DNA of 64,000 nt. It comes from Sternotherus odoratus. Its lineage: Eukaryota; Chordata; Testudines; Kinosternidae. The translations under genes and the position numbers were made by a program. This document shows positions 33,362 to 44,950 of the stretch, piece by piece (within the stretch, counting starts at the first letter, position 1; each line of letters starts with the position of its first letter). The notes under the pieces are model-generated. The model did no database searches. It saw only the letters and a list, made by a program, of their open reading frames with translations, and was not told the DNA's origin. Location: positions 11,807,206 to 11,871,205 of the forward strand of contig JAVMKO010000020.1 in the NCBI GenBank assembly GCA_032164245.1. The letters are read 5' to 3'.

Positions 33362-34002
33362 GGGTGACTAGATGTCCCGATTTTATAGGGACAGTCCCAA
33401 TTTTGAGGCCTTTTTCTTATAGGCTCCTATTACCCCCCACTGCCACTAGGTTGCAGTCATGACCAGGGCTGTGAGAATAACTGATTTGTTGGTTTGCTGG
33501 TAGTGCCAAAAAAAAGGGGGGGGGGGGGGTTGCTTCAAGCTGACCCAAGAGGAAAATTATCCAAAATTTTCAGCAAACTGAAAAGTTGGGGGAAAAAATA
33601 AACAAAAAAATTAAACAAAAAGTCAGTTCAAATAAAAAAAATTGAAAAATTTAATTTCAAAAATGTCAAAACAAAATATCTACGGCTTTTCAGAATTTGG
33701 GCTTCGAGGGGGAGGGGTGTTTGACCAAAACAATTTGACAAAATTGACACATTCACAAAACGCTTCAATCAACCCAAATCTGCATTTTTATCCCCCCCCC
33801 AAAAAAAGTTTGAGTCAAGCAATTGCCCCCAGCTCTGGTGGTGACCGTGTTACACCGCAGGTCAAGGACAATTTAAACCTGACGTGTGACCAGATAGCAA
33901 GTGTGAAAAATCAGGACAGGGATGGGGGGTAATCAGAGCCTATGTAAGAAAAAGCCCCAAGTATCAGGACTGTCCCTATAAAATCGGGACATCTGGTCAC
34001 CC
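33362..34002. mobile_element. Long-TIR MITE (GGGTGACCAGATG type) with a nested element
   Basis: The left arm begins 'gggtgactagatgtcccgat' and continues 'tttatagggacagtccc'. The right arm is its reverse complement, ending 'gacatctggtcaccc'. The inverted match extends about 75 bases on each side with few differences. TA dinucleotides flank both ends. The middle is occupied by a separate 374-bp insertion. Confidence 0.75.
33464..33837. mobile_element. AT-rich hAT-like element nested in the MITE
   Basis: Starts CAGGGCTG and ends CAGCTCTG, inverted termini with one mismatch. The flanking octamers 'gtcatgac' (33456-33463) and 'gtggtgac' (33838-33845) match at 6 of 8 positions, fitting a diverged 8-bp hAT duplication. 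The interior holds a G14 run and long A-rich stretches. No transposase is encoded. Confidence 0.65.
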
Positions 34003-34064
34003 TAGTTATGATGCACATTCCTCCATGCAAAATTATTTTCTATTCCAGAAGCAACTAAAAGCCC

Positions 34065-34290
34065 CAGCTGAGACCAGGGCCCCATTGTGGTAGATGCTGT
34101 AGGGGCCACATAGTGAGAGATCGTCCCTGTCCCCAAGACTTTACTCTCCGGGTAGACAAGATAGACAGGTGGTGCAAAGGCACAGAGAGGGGAAGTGTGG
34201 TCACATAGCAGAAGTAGGCACAGAACCCAAATCTCATGCCTCCTCCCAGCCCAGTACCCCCATCCGCTAGACCACCTTGATGCTCCACCC
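34065..34290 (-). repeat. MIR-like SINE with L2-like tail, antisense
   Basis: 'accagggccccattgtggta', 'cccaagactttactctccgg' and 'tgtggtcacatagcagaag' follow the antisense order of tail then CORE. Confidence 0.7.
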
Positions 34291-34299
34291 TAGGGAACA

Positions 34300-36330
34300 A
34301 TCCTCCACAGCCGTCCCCAGAAGGGAAGGCGTTCTGCTGTTACATGTCCCCCTCTCTGGAAGAGGTAGACACCTGTGCCCTGGTTTTTTCCCCATGTGCC
34401 TCTTTAGCAAGGATTTGGCCAGCAGAGAGCAGCACAAGCTAAGGACAAAGGCCCGTCAGCCAGATGCCGTGCCTTGGATAGTCCCCTAATAGTCTGAGAT
34501 TTGCAGTCCCGGCCAAATGCTAGTAAGGAGAGTCCCCCTGCATCCATACCACCCTCCTCACATGGGCCTCAGCCCCCGGGGCTATAGCCGGTGTCTCTCA
34601 GGAATTAGCTATTCCTTAAGCTTTCTCTCTTTCCTGATTTCATCTGCTTCCTTCTGGCATTTCCCCCTTCATACCATTAACCTCAGAGACCCTTCTGTTC
34701 ATTTTTTCCCCAGGAATTAGTTGGCCAGTGGCCCTGGGTGCGAGATGTTCCCATTTCAGACATCCAAAGATCTGGCCCCAGCAGGAGGAGTGGATCAGAA
34801 CATCCTCCTTACCTCCAAACTCTTAGAGATGGAATCTCCACTCAGGAAAAGCATCCCTCTCCCCAGCTGCCTTGTTCGGTAGCTGTGACGCCCATGTCCC
34901 TTGTTCTTCTCTGTTCACCCTGTTCGGTCACTATTAGTGGCTGAGCTCCCTGGGTGCTGGCTGAAAGCTCCAGGATTTTTACTTGATTCCTTGCACCATG
35001 GTTGAGTGATGTTGACTGACAGCCCCCCCAGTGACTGGTGTGTCACTGAACCCTTCCCCACAGTGACAGCCCTCCCGTTCCTGGGAGAGGTGAGGTGCCC
35101 TGGGCAGGAGCCAGCTGTCAGCTTAGCATCTGCTCAGAGATAGGATTGCTCTGCCCTTTCACAGCTCCAGAGTGGCAGCTGACCAGTTCTCTGCTCTTGC
35201 TCCTCACCCGAGGGAGGCTGGGCTGGGGGACACAGCAGAGAGACATTAGCCAGTAATAGCTCGTCTGCTGTATGAGCCACCTGTGATGTGGCCAGGAGGG
35301 GGTCATGCATCCCCATTGCTTTCAAAAAGAAGCCAGGGAAAGTGCTTGCATCTATCCAAGTTTTTATCTGGGTTGTGTATTCCCAAATTGCAGCACAACT
35401 TTGGGTCTCTGTATCACTCGGTTGCTCACTGACACATTGTTTATTTCATCTCTGTATATGCATCATCATTTCTGTCTGAGCAATACAACATGCCTGCGTT
35501 GCACCCACAAAAATACTTATGGGTAGCCACACCTGTAACACAGGTCACTGCATGTACTACAACCTCTTATATACCCGGGGCATCTTTCATCCCAGTGGCA
35601 CTCTGCCAGCTGTTTACTTGCAAGGCTGATGAGATACGGCTGCCTCTGGGGTGAAAGGAGGCTGGCAGCCAGTCACACAGGCACAAGAGTGGGACTCTCT
35701 TGTAATTATGTTTCGGATACAAACCTTCCAGTTGCCTGTCCCCAAATATAAAACTAACTACCATCAACTGGACACAAAGAAATTGCATCTTGGAGGATCC
35801 CAGCAGCTCAGAGTTTATGGTGTCCCTTGCGCCCCTGGATTTACATTTCCGCATTCCAGGACTGCGAGTTCTGATTACAAACAAAGAGACGACAGCGGAC
35901 ATACATCCCCAGGCCCCGAACCAATGAACTGCAAGGCAGTTAGAGACTCTTTTTTTCGGAGCGTTTGATGGGGTTATCCTTACTGAGGAATTGCACACCA
36001 GGCGATTAGGTGGCACGCGAATGACCCGCAAGGAGATGCCAACGTGGAGCTGGAAGCTGGGAGGTTGGGTGTGTTGTGAATATGCACACGCCATCCCCAC
36101 GGGATTTCAGGTACATGCCAAGATCAAGCAACAGATCTGCCTTTCCGTTTTAAATAGCATCTGAGTTTGGCACCCTGAAGTCACGTGTGCTCGTTACTCT
36201 CCGCGGTGTGCACGTCCAGGATGCTGACTTAGCTCTCCCAATGCCAGCTGGGCACTGTTTCTCTGTCAAGGACATTTCCAGCTTCTTGTGCCAGCTCAGC
36301 TCTTCCTACTCTCCTGGCCAAAAGGGGACG
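34300..36330. other. Non-coding DNA, nothing recognised
   Basis: 35930-36080 is slightly CpG-richer ('ggcacgcgaatgacccgc') and repeat-free. The opposing open frames at 35567-36100 have no recognisable protein features. Confidence 0.35.
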
Positions 36331-37900
36331 TAGGCTCATCTGAAGGGAACAGAAGGGTGGAGAGAAACGTGGGGAGGCTCAATGGGCCAATACAAAAACC
36401 TGTCCCTGTTGTGGTGAGGGGATATCACTGGGAGGAGGCAGCTGGCTAAACATAAGGAAGTATGAGGAAGACAGAAAGAAAGAGGAGAGAGGAATGAAAG
36501 TTGAAGATATGGGGCTTCATCCACCAGCCACTGAAATCAATGGCAACCTCTCAGGTGACTTTGACCCTAGCCCATGAATAGGGGGGAGGGTGTTTTAAGA
36601 CAGGAAGAAAGGAATGTTACTGGAGACAGGAAGAAGGAGAAATGGAGTGAGACGAGGCGTTTCTTAAGCAAATCACCACAATGAAAACTCTCTGCCCAGG
36701 AAACCAGCTGAAGCAAAACAAAATTCCTTTTTGTTAGACACCTAGTGGGTTTGACCTTATCTTGGACTGGTGAAAAAACAACAGGAGCTCATTGATGCAA
36801 GCAAAACCATCCTTACTCTGAAAACAAAGCCCCCCACCCCAGTTCCCCACCTGAGCCAGCTCCTGCCTCAGCCCCAGACATGATTTTTCCCCTGGAGAAA
36901 GTGGGGGAAACGTCCCCATAGACAGCTAGCTGTGGCCATTGGCCGTGATGGGAGCACTTTGCCAGATTCATGACCTCTGACTGGAACGACCTATTTCGCA
37001 GCCAGAAAAGCTCCTGAGAGCTGTGTTTTCCCTTTGTTAGTGGTTTTGCTGTCACTATTTCCCTTTAAAATTTAACATGTCCCCCTGGTCTGCTTTCTCC
37101 TGCCTGAGGTTGTAAGGTCACTGCTACTCCGATGGTCTCTGAGGGGAAAACGGCTCTTCATTGCAGGCTGGAGTGCTTCTAGACAGATGTCTGGAAGCGG
37201 CTATCTCGAATGAACCTTAAAATATAGGACAGGCTGGGTGAGCACTTCCGGGGATTGAGAAAAGAGCTAACTAATTGATCACTTGGCTATTTGCAAGAAA
37301 GGCAACCTATCCTAGCAGACACGCGCAGAGGGGTTTATGATGTGGAGCAAACGAGGAATTTCCCGTGTAAGGCAGGACATTAAAGAATCCAGCAGACCCC
37401 CGTCTGTATAACCGAGCCATGAACGCCTCCTCTGGGCTGCAAATGGTGCTAGCCTCTGAGCCAGCTGGCGGTTGGATCTTTTCCCATGTTCCCCAGTCCT
37501 CCAGACCTGCACTCTAACTCAGAGACTTACGCTCCCACTACAAAAGGAAAAGCCAGAGGCTTGCCAAGTTAAAAACGGTGCCTCTATCGAGTGGCTCTGA
37601 TGTGAGGGAACCCGGCCATTGACTGAGCTTTTCCCTTTAGAAAAATTACCCCCAAAATGGTTCCAGGAAGTAGAGTGAAAAGCAGGGCCCATGTAACCCA
37701 CTGGTCAGGGGTGTGTTACAGGTCTCGCTCTGTGCCTGACCCACAAATGATAGGGGTCTGCTACAGCCCCCCATGAGAATATTCGGCTCTTTAGTTCACG
37801 CTGCATCAGCATGTGCATTTACTTCTCCGGGTCCCTGGTTTAATCCCCTGTAGGATGACAACTCAAGCCCTATGCGCCACCACTTAGGCTCCATGTCTAA
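36330..37900. other. Non-coding DNA, nothing recognised
   Basis: Purine-rich at 36420-36520 and 36600-36660. No repeat family or gene recognised. Confidence 0.35.
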
Positions 37901-38128
37901 GGCTGAAGAACTTTTAGGGCTATTGGAGTCGAGGAGAGTCTTTACACTGACTTCAAAAGGACTTTGAATCAAGCTGTTAGGATTTAAATCAAAATTAAAC
38001 CCTATTCACTTCCAAAGTGGATTAAGATACATCAGAAAAAAATGACCCTTACTCCAGAATAAGAGTGTCCACACAAGGAGCTATTCCCGACTATCTATTC
38101 CGGTCAATTTCCCCATGTAGATATGCCC
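37900..38128 (-). mobile_element. TAA-type MITE, right end preserved
   Basis: The end reads 'ccccatgtagatatgccc' followed by TAA (38129-38131). Upstream 'aagagtgtccacacaagg' and 'gactatctattccgg' match the interior of a common turtle MITE whose terminus is GGGCATGTCTACATGG. The left end is unclear. Confidence 0.45.
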
Positions 38129-38335
38129 TAAATGAAGCAGGGAGGATTTCTTTCTTTGTTTCATTAACTGAGCTAAGCTGTACTTAGTCCCCCGAGCCAT
38201 TCCAGCAGGGCCTTTTAACCCAGTTTAAACACCATGTATTTGTGTTGGGATAAGAGCTTGTTATATAAGTTGATCCTGAGTGGTTCTGAAAGGTGCAGCT
38301 CAGAAGTGGATGAGTTTGCGTTTTACTTGGGTTGC

Positions 38336-38355
38336 TTTTTTTTTTTTTTTTTTTT
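38336..38355. repeat. Poly-T run (T20)
   Basis: Uninterrupted T20. Confidence 0.9.
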
Positions 38356-38498
38356 GGTGCGTGCACGTGTGGTGGTTTAGCTGAACGAACAATGCACGTT
38401 CCATTTTGCACAAGGGGGTATGGGGGGCTTTTTAATTGGTGTCAGCAACATGCTTTGAAATCCTCACAGGAGCAGTGCTGGAGAAGTGCAAAATATGA

Positions 38499-38763
38499 GG
38501 CCATGTCTATGCTACAGCGGCACAGCTATGGGGCGGGAGCGGTACCACTGCTGTGCTGCGGTGTCAATGTTTCTTACATCCAGGAAGAGGTTTTCCTATC
38601 GATGTAGTTAATCCACCTCTGAGGCAGTAGCTAGGTGGATGGAAAACCTAACCACATCCACACCAGGGAAAGCTCAACCTAACTCAGTGCTCAGGGAACA
38701 CATTTTTTCACAGCCCTGAAGGATGTAGCTAGATCCATCGAACTTTTAAGTGTAGACCAGGCC
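38499..38763. mobile_element. Harbinger-like MITE
   Basis: Left end 'ggccatgtctatgctac' and right end 'agtgtagaccaggcc' are inverted with a few mismatches (GGCC..GTCTA core). Flanks are TGA and TCA, possibly decayed TWA duplications. 265 bp. Internal 'agcggcacagctatgg' and 'ccactgctgtgctgcgg' form local palindromes. Confidence 0.6.
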
Positions 38764-38769
38764 TCAGTG

Positions 38770-40900
38770 TTACTGGGTCTTCTCCTGGGGAGGAGTCCCT
38801 GATTGCTGAATCTAGTGTAGCTGTATTGATGGTGACTCCTGAGTGCAGACACAGGTAAGTCAGATCCTTCACTTATCCCCATTATTATCTCTGTTAGTGC
38901 AGATCCCAATTTGCCTGTGTTCGTACTAAAGGGCCAGCCAGGCAGCTGCATTGAGTGCTGGATTCCTGTCTGTAGACAAGGCTTTCGCTATCAATTTTGC
39001 CCTTAAAAATGCTTCCTAGTGAACCCTCCTTTCTCTCCCCCAATCAAAGATGGAGCTGTCCGGAATCTCATTCCTCGGCTGCATGCCCAGTTGTCAATTT
39101 TATCTTAAGAACAGAAAATAGGCTTGAGATGGATTGAAATTGTACTGGTGTGACCCACTGTTCAGGTGTGCTACACGCCTCCTTCAAATGCCTGAGCCAC
39201 AGAGGGTTCTTGAGTCAGCTGTCAGGTTTTCCCAGTGCTCTGCTCCCGGAATGGGGGCCACAATTTCGTACGTACTGAGCACCTGACACGCTGATCCCTT
39301 TTGAAAATCTGGCCTCTGATTTTGCTTCCCCATGCGCAGATTTTCACAGGAGCTCAGCCCACACATTTGGGGGCAGGTTTTCAAAACTACTCAGCTCCCT
39401 TTCACTGCTGATAGGTCCCATGATTAACCAGAGTGGGGTCAGCTGCACTTGCTTTCATGCTGGAGATGGAGCACCTCCGATATCTCACTCGGCCACTCAT
39501 TCAGCCCAAGGTGATCGGGTCTCAGCAGAATGCTCCTACGGTGCTAATTGCATATCAGTGAGGTGGAGCGTTACTGTAACCCAGACCTGGAGTGCTGTAA
39601 AAGCGCATAAAGAGATGTATGCATTCAATTATGCCAAAAACTCATCCTTGATGGGCTTTGGCGTCTAGTTTATAATATATTAAGCTGAACTGCACAGCGC
39701 ATTCGGTTTCATGGACGTCCATAAACAAGAATAGCAGCACATTTGGGGAAGGGCTTGCAGAGCAGGCTGCCTGGTTGAAATGGATCATTTACCTCTCCCA
39801 CTGCACCTGCTGTACATTAGCAGCATCCCCCAGCTGTGTGGGAGAAAAGCAAACCAGGAGTGTGAACCCAAGCATAGGCCAAAAAGGAATTGGGGCAGGG
39901 AAGAAACTGATGCTGCAGAATGATGCCAGAAGTAGTGTGATGGGGGTCCAAGGATGAGCTAAGTGGAGCGAGATGTGACCCCTCAGGGTCTGGTGTTACA
40001 AGGGGCCAGCTCTGTAATGGGGAGGCCAGTCTCAAACCGCTCCAGTTTCAGTAAATGCACCAAACTCAGGGCTAGTTTCTGCCCTCTCTTGCTGGCGGTG
40101 AACAGCACCTAACTCTGTGAGTGCCCGTCAAAACCAAGAGGGCTACCTGTGGAACAAGGCACTGGGAGGCCAAATCAGACCCCCAAGCATTGAATCTAAA
40201 TCTAATATGATCATTATTCTATGCTTTAAATAGACCAGCTACATATTGAATGAGGGTTAACTACTATGCAATAGAAATACAACTAGAGCAGATACAGTGT
40301 CTCTCTGTGGGGGAAGTAGATACCTAGATAGCATTGCAGATTATTAGTCTGTGCATCTAATGCATCATTTATTATGTGCACAATAGGTTAGGGTGTTACC
40401 TAACTGTACAATGTTTAGCTAGCTCAAGGGAGATTATCTTACTGCAATTATATGTGTTAATGAATTGATTCATATTCCTGAGAGCAGAGATATGTAAAAC
40501 AATGCACACGGGCAAAAATATGTTTTAAAAGTGGCAATTGCGACTGAGGTGTTGATGATGTTTGGATGGTTGTCCCTCTGCGCGCTGGACTCAGGTGGCC
40601 ATTTTCACCCCTCCTATACTAGCACTCCTGGACACTGATTTCCTCCCAGCCCCATGTTAATTTCTTTCAATTGGCCCTGGTATGGAGAGTCTTCCTGTCC
40701 TTCCTTTTATTCCTGGATTTGTTTTGTTCTTTTCTTTTCTTTCTAATTTTGAGAACAAAGGGGAAGAGAGGAGGAGGGAGTTAATTGGAGTGGCTTCTTT
40801 TAATTGGAAACACTTCCCCCCCCCCCATCCCACTCCAGCCCCCTCCCCACATTCCCAAGAGGGGCGCCACTAATCATTGATGTAATGCATGAGTTATGAA
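38770..40900. other. Non-coding DNA, nothing recognised
   Basis: 40190-40520 is AT-rich and repeat-free. No gene, no clear mobile element. Confidence 0.35.
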
Positions 40901-40929
40901 ATAAGTCAACCGTGGTGTCAGCCCAGCAG

Positions 40930-40945
40930 CCCCCCCCCCCCCCCC
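40930..40945. repeat. Poly-C run (C16)
   Basis: Uninterrupted C16. Confidence 0.9.
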
Positions 40946-40949
40946 GCTC

Positions 40950-41065
40950 TCAGTTCGGGCAACGAGAGCGGCTGCGAATCTCCTCTTTTATTACAGTAAT
41001 TACCGATGCCTCTATCGCCATAAAAATCAAATTAGTCTGCCGCAAGATAAGGCCCCAGCCCAAGG
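40950..41065. promoter_or_regulatory. Candidate conserved non-coding element
   Basis: Compact repeat-free block with the palindromic GTAATTAC at 40996-41003, 'gcctctatcgccataaaaat' and 'caaattagtctgccgcaag'. The mix of preserved CpGs with AT-rich homeodomain sites is typical of deeply conserved enhancers. Inference only. Confidence 0.35.
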
Positions 41066-41651
41066 CTGTGGTGGGAAAACAGACATGGCGGGGGGCTCGT
41101 TATCGGGGAGGTGCAGCATGGGAGGAAATGGACAACAAAAGGAAACCAATCAGGAATTTGGCTCCTCTTTGCTGAGATGACTGCACGGGGGACTGGAGAT
41201 GAGGAAGACGAAGGGGAATGGGGAAAGGGACCTTGGGTCTTAGAGTTTGCCCTGCCTTTGCCTGGTGCTGTCTTTTCAAACTGCTCTCCAGGAGAGGCGG
41301 GTTGCTTCAGCCTGCATCAGCTTGGGGCAGAGCTCCAAGCAGTGTTTCCTACCAGGGAGGTCCGGCAGACCGCTCTTGAAAGCAAAGGATTGACTCCTGT
41401 GGCTTGGATCGAGGGGACTGTGCAATCTTCCCACGAAACCAGCTCTACAAGCGCACCTCAGCCCTGCCCAGAGAGATGGACACTCCCTGCTCTTCTAGTC
41501 CTCAGGCCCCTTTCTTCTCACTGCCCTGCTGATGCAGCCAGGACAGCAGCCACCTGGCTAGTCCATCCTGCTCTCCACACTGTAACCTACCACCGCTCCT
41601 CAGTCCCAGACCCCCTACATTCACAGCTCTGCCAATGCCCTGCAGTCCCAT

Positions 41652-42316
41652 TGTGACGGAGTAGGAATACTGTGTATGCCTCAGTTTCCCCTATGTATTT
41701 CTTGAGCGTCTATGTGAAGGGATGAGGATGTGTAGCTGATGCAAAGCACAGTCTCTCTGCAGGTGTCCATACCTGAAGCTGTAATCTGACTCCAAGTGGG
41801 GGAGGGAGGTCACCTGACCTGGCTGGGGGGGGAGAGGAGGGGCTGGAGAGAGTGAGTTTCAGTTTGGAATCTGCAGCTGGCTGGAGAGAGGGGTTGGAGT
41901 CTGAAGCTGGGTGGGCAGAAGGGAGGCAGGCCTAGGCAGGGTCTGGCCTCCCTGGGCCCCCAAAATGGATCCAGCTGAGGGGTTCGGGTACCTACAAGCT
42001 CAGTGTTAGACCATGTACCTGTCGACGAATAAACCTCTGTTTTACTGACTGGCTGAGAGTCACGTCTGACTGTGGACTAGGGTGCAGAATCCACGGGCTC
42101 CCCCAGGACCCAGCCCAGGTGGGCTTGCTGGGGGAAGTGCACAGAGAGCCAGAAGGTGCTGAATGCTCCGAGGTCAGACCCAGGAAGGTTGAAGTGGACC
42201 CGTGAATCTCCTAGTCTTGGAAACAGGCTGTGTACGGAGAGGGGACACTTCGCCCAGAATCCTATCTGGCTTCATAGGGAGCAAGTTCCAGACCATCTCC
42301 CGGGCACTCCGTGACA
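41652..42316 (+). mobile_element. Solo LTR of an endogenous retrovirus
   Basis: Starts TGTGACGGAGT and ends ACTCCGTGACA, an 11-base perfect inverted terminus within the TG...CA frame of retroviral LTRs. It is flanked by identical 5-bp duplications CCCAT (41647-41651 and 42317-42321). An AATAAA polyadenylation signal lies at 42028-42033, followed by a T-rich tract, giving the + orientation. 665 bp, with no internal viral genes on either side, so this is the product of LTR-LTR recombination. Confidence 0.88.
42028..42033 (+). terminator. LTR polyadenylation signal AATAAA
   Basis: Canonical hexamer about 377 bases into the LTR, near the expected R/U5 region. Confidence 0.75.
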
Positions 42317-42499
42317 CCCATTCTCAAGCCCCCCCTGTTATTCCACTCCCTAGCCCCACATACAGCTTCTCTGGGTTTTTGTATTCTTCATCAGCCTCCC
42401 ATAAATGAGAAAGGAGACAAGGTTGCAGGTCCCCCCAGCAGACAAATTCCACCAGGTGAAATTACAGGCCATGGCTGAGATGCTATGGAGGAGAATGAG

Positions 42500-42665
42500 G
42501 GAAATCATTAGCAGCAGCTGGGTCCCTCTGCCATCTTAATGGACTGGTGTAATGAACACATCACACAGGATTTATTAGCTCTGGATCCCAGGCATTGCAG
42601 TAACATGACAAATTCACTCGGACTGACTGACATCGACAAGATCACACTGCCTGGCTCCTCTGGAA
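42500..42665. promoter_or_regulatory. Candidate conserved non-coding element
   Basis: Repeat-free block with 'aaatcattagcagcagctgg', 'tgccatcttaatggact' and 'ggatttattagctctgg'. Inferred from composition and motif words. Confidence 0.25.
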
Positions 42666-42989
42666 GTCATTAGCTCCCTTCAGTCTTTCGTCTCTATGTT
42701 CTCCTGCAAAATGCTCCGCTGCTCTGCAGCTAACGGCAATAACCCTGGTAGTTCATTGCATGGCATCGCAGTTTAGTAGATACCCTGCCAAGGCCTTGGC
42801 TATGAGCATCCTGGCCACGTCGAGCAATGGGTATACCAACCTACCGGTTATGACATTACCAGTCTGAGTCGCTGTGACTGTAAGCACAGCTGGTAGAGAA
42901 GGAAAGGGGGGTGGGGTCTAGGGGAGGTTCTGCACACACAAGGCAAAACAAGGGGGAACTATCCACGGATGCCCTTTGTCGGTGGGTAT

Positions 42990-43350
42990 CATCCTTGTAA
43001 TTATTTATATTGCAGTAGCACCTCCGTGCATCTCATTGCGCTAGGCGCTGTGCACACCCATAGTAAGGGACAGTCCCTGCCCCAAAGAGCTCGATGTCTG
43101 AACAGACAAGAGAACGGGTGGGAGAAAGGAAGGGTTACTAGTCACATATTACTGATAGGAAACCTGAGGCCCAGACAGTTTCAGACGCTCACCCAAAGTC
43201 ATCTGTTACGTAAGGAGAGGTGCACTGACAGTAGAGTGCAACAGGCCATAAGAAGCACTGGGATCGACAGTCACACAGGCCGTGGGTAGCAGACCTGGGA
43301 AATGAACCCCTGTCTCCTGACTCTTTACCCACAAAACCATCCTTCCTTCA
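42990..43350 (-). repeat. MIR-like SINE with L2-like tail, antisense
   Basis: 'atattgcagtagcacctccg', 'gcgctaggcgctgtgcacac' and 'cagtccctgccccaaagagc' are the antisense tail. 'taggaaacctgaggcccag' and 'gggaaatgaacccctgtctc' (region 43299-43320) are CORE and box B. Confidence 0.75.
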
Positions 43351-43514
43351 TGTTACCCAGTGTTGCCTAATAATGTCATCCCAAACAGGGAGGTGGGATG
43401 CGGGGCTGGGATGGTTGGATTGGGATGGCGGTGGAAATACCTTATAGGAAGTACCAGCTCCATGGTATTTTCTGTCCTGAGCTAACAGGAAATCTTTGTC
43501 TGCCCCTCTGCTAA

Positions 43515-43783
43515 TGCCATGTCTACACTAGAAGCATTTTACTGGCATAGGAATACTGGTATACTGTACCGGCAAAGCGCTCCTGGCGTGGATGCAGCTC
43601 TACCATCAAAGCTGTGATTTGTACTAGTATCATAAAACCAACTCAATACACTAAGAAAAGAAAAGCATATCTGCATCAACACCAGGGCCTTCCACTGACA
43701 CAGCTCTGTTGGTCAGGGATCACCCCTCTTCACACCCGACACACACAGGTATGCTGGAAGAAGGCTGTAGTGTAGACCAGGCC
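43515..43783. mobile_element. Harbinger-like MITE
   Basis: Left 'gccatgtctacactag' opposes right 'tagtgtagaccaggcc'. The inverted ends share GTCTACACTA. A TAA lies at the left border (43512-43514) and the right flank is TCG, so the duplication has decayed. Same terminal type as 38499-38763. Confidence 0.6.
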
Positions 43784-44239
43784 TCGAGAAGGACTGGGTA
43801 TTCCCCCGGCCTGGGAAGCAAAAATGAGCCGGCACTGTCTTTAAAGTGATGATTTCTCTCTCGCTTTTTGTTTTTAAACAACCATGCCAGCACTCACACA
43901 CTAAGCAGTTGCTAAGCATTTTGCTGCCCTAGGAGATTTTCTGCCTGGATGGTAAAACTGATAGACAGCCCTCAGATCGCCTTTTTTAAAGAACTAGGGG
44001 GTGCAAAATTAGCCCAGGCCAACTGTGGAAATTAATGACCCCCCTTGATGGCGGGGAGGGGGTTAACCTGTGTCCTGCCTCACTATACTACCCCACCTAC
44101 CCCCCGCAATTCTAGGTGGATAGAGGATTCGCCTTGCCTTTTGGCACTAATTTTTTTGATGACATCATTTTCCAGTTAAACACCTGCCCCATTCCTCCCC
44201 AGCACTGACTGCATTTCTGTGATGGTGTGAGGGAATTCT

Positions 44240-44325
44240 GGTATACTTGATAAACACTTTGTGATGTACATTGGGGGTTTTCAGGATGAAAGGCACTATG
44301 TAAAGGTAAGATGCTCTGTTTTATC
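44240..44325 (+). repeat. SINE/L2-like tail fragment
   Basis: 'taaacactttgtgatgtaca' and 'ggatgaaaggcactatgtaa' are the sense tail words of MIR-type SINEs. Confidence 0.5.
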
Positions 44326-44351
44326 AGCTATTGAGAACTGAAATATATGTC

Positions 44352-44368
44352 GAGAGAGAGAGAGAGAG
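44352..44368. repeat. (GA)8 microsatellite
   Basis: Short uninterrupted GA tract. Confidence 0.9.
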
Positions 44369-44479
44369 TCCGTATCTATGGGCCCTGTTCTGCAGTCAGT
44401 CTGTCGCTGGAACAAGTTAATGATCCATTATTTCACCTCTGGAAACTCAAATCAGATTTAGCTCAAGGGGAGAAGAGTC

Positions 44480-44950
44480 CCCTCTAGGGCCGGGCCTCCA
44501 CTGGCTTAGCAGGGGGTGCTACAGGTCAGGGACAGGGACTGTTGGCAGAGCTAGGGGTTAGGTGGGAGTTTCAAGGGGTGCTACAGGATTAGCCCCACAT
44601 CCATTGACAGTGCTGGGGATGAGCTATGGTCTGAATTAGTGGGCACGGGAGGCTGCTGGTCCGTCTTGGCAGTGCATTGGGGAAGGTGAGGGCAGGAGGT
44701 CGGACAGAGTGTGCTGCACATTAGGAATGAGGTGCTCCAGCAGAGCTGCAGTGAGGTCCAAGACTGGAGTTACTTGGGGGAGGGAGGCTGCAGGTAAGAA
44801 GTGAAGTGGACTACCAGAGTGGTACAGGAGGCCCCCATCGGAAGAATGGGTGAGGCCTGCTGGTCAGGATTGAAGTGAATTGTCAGAGCTGTTTCTGGGG
44901 AGCTTATGGCTGGAATAGCAGCGGCAGCTAATGAGCAGAGATAAGGGACA
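44480..44950. repeat. Irregular repeat-like block
   Basis: Recurring 'ggtgctacagg', 'aggctgcagg' and 'gtggactaccagag' style words suggest a degraded tandem or interspersed repeat. I do not recognise the family. The texture is similar to 9060-9540. Confidence 0.3.

Noticed and set aside
35567..36100. 177-codon minus-strand frame
   Set aside because: No recognisable motif and no codon or context support; length is possible by chance in 64 kb.
41111..41656. 181-codon + strand frame ending at the LTR
   Set aside because: Runs through unrelated sequence up to the LTR target site with no domain; probably chance.
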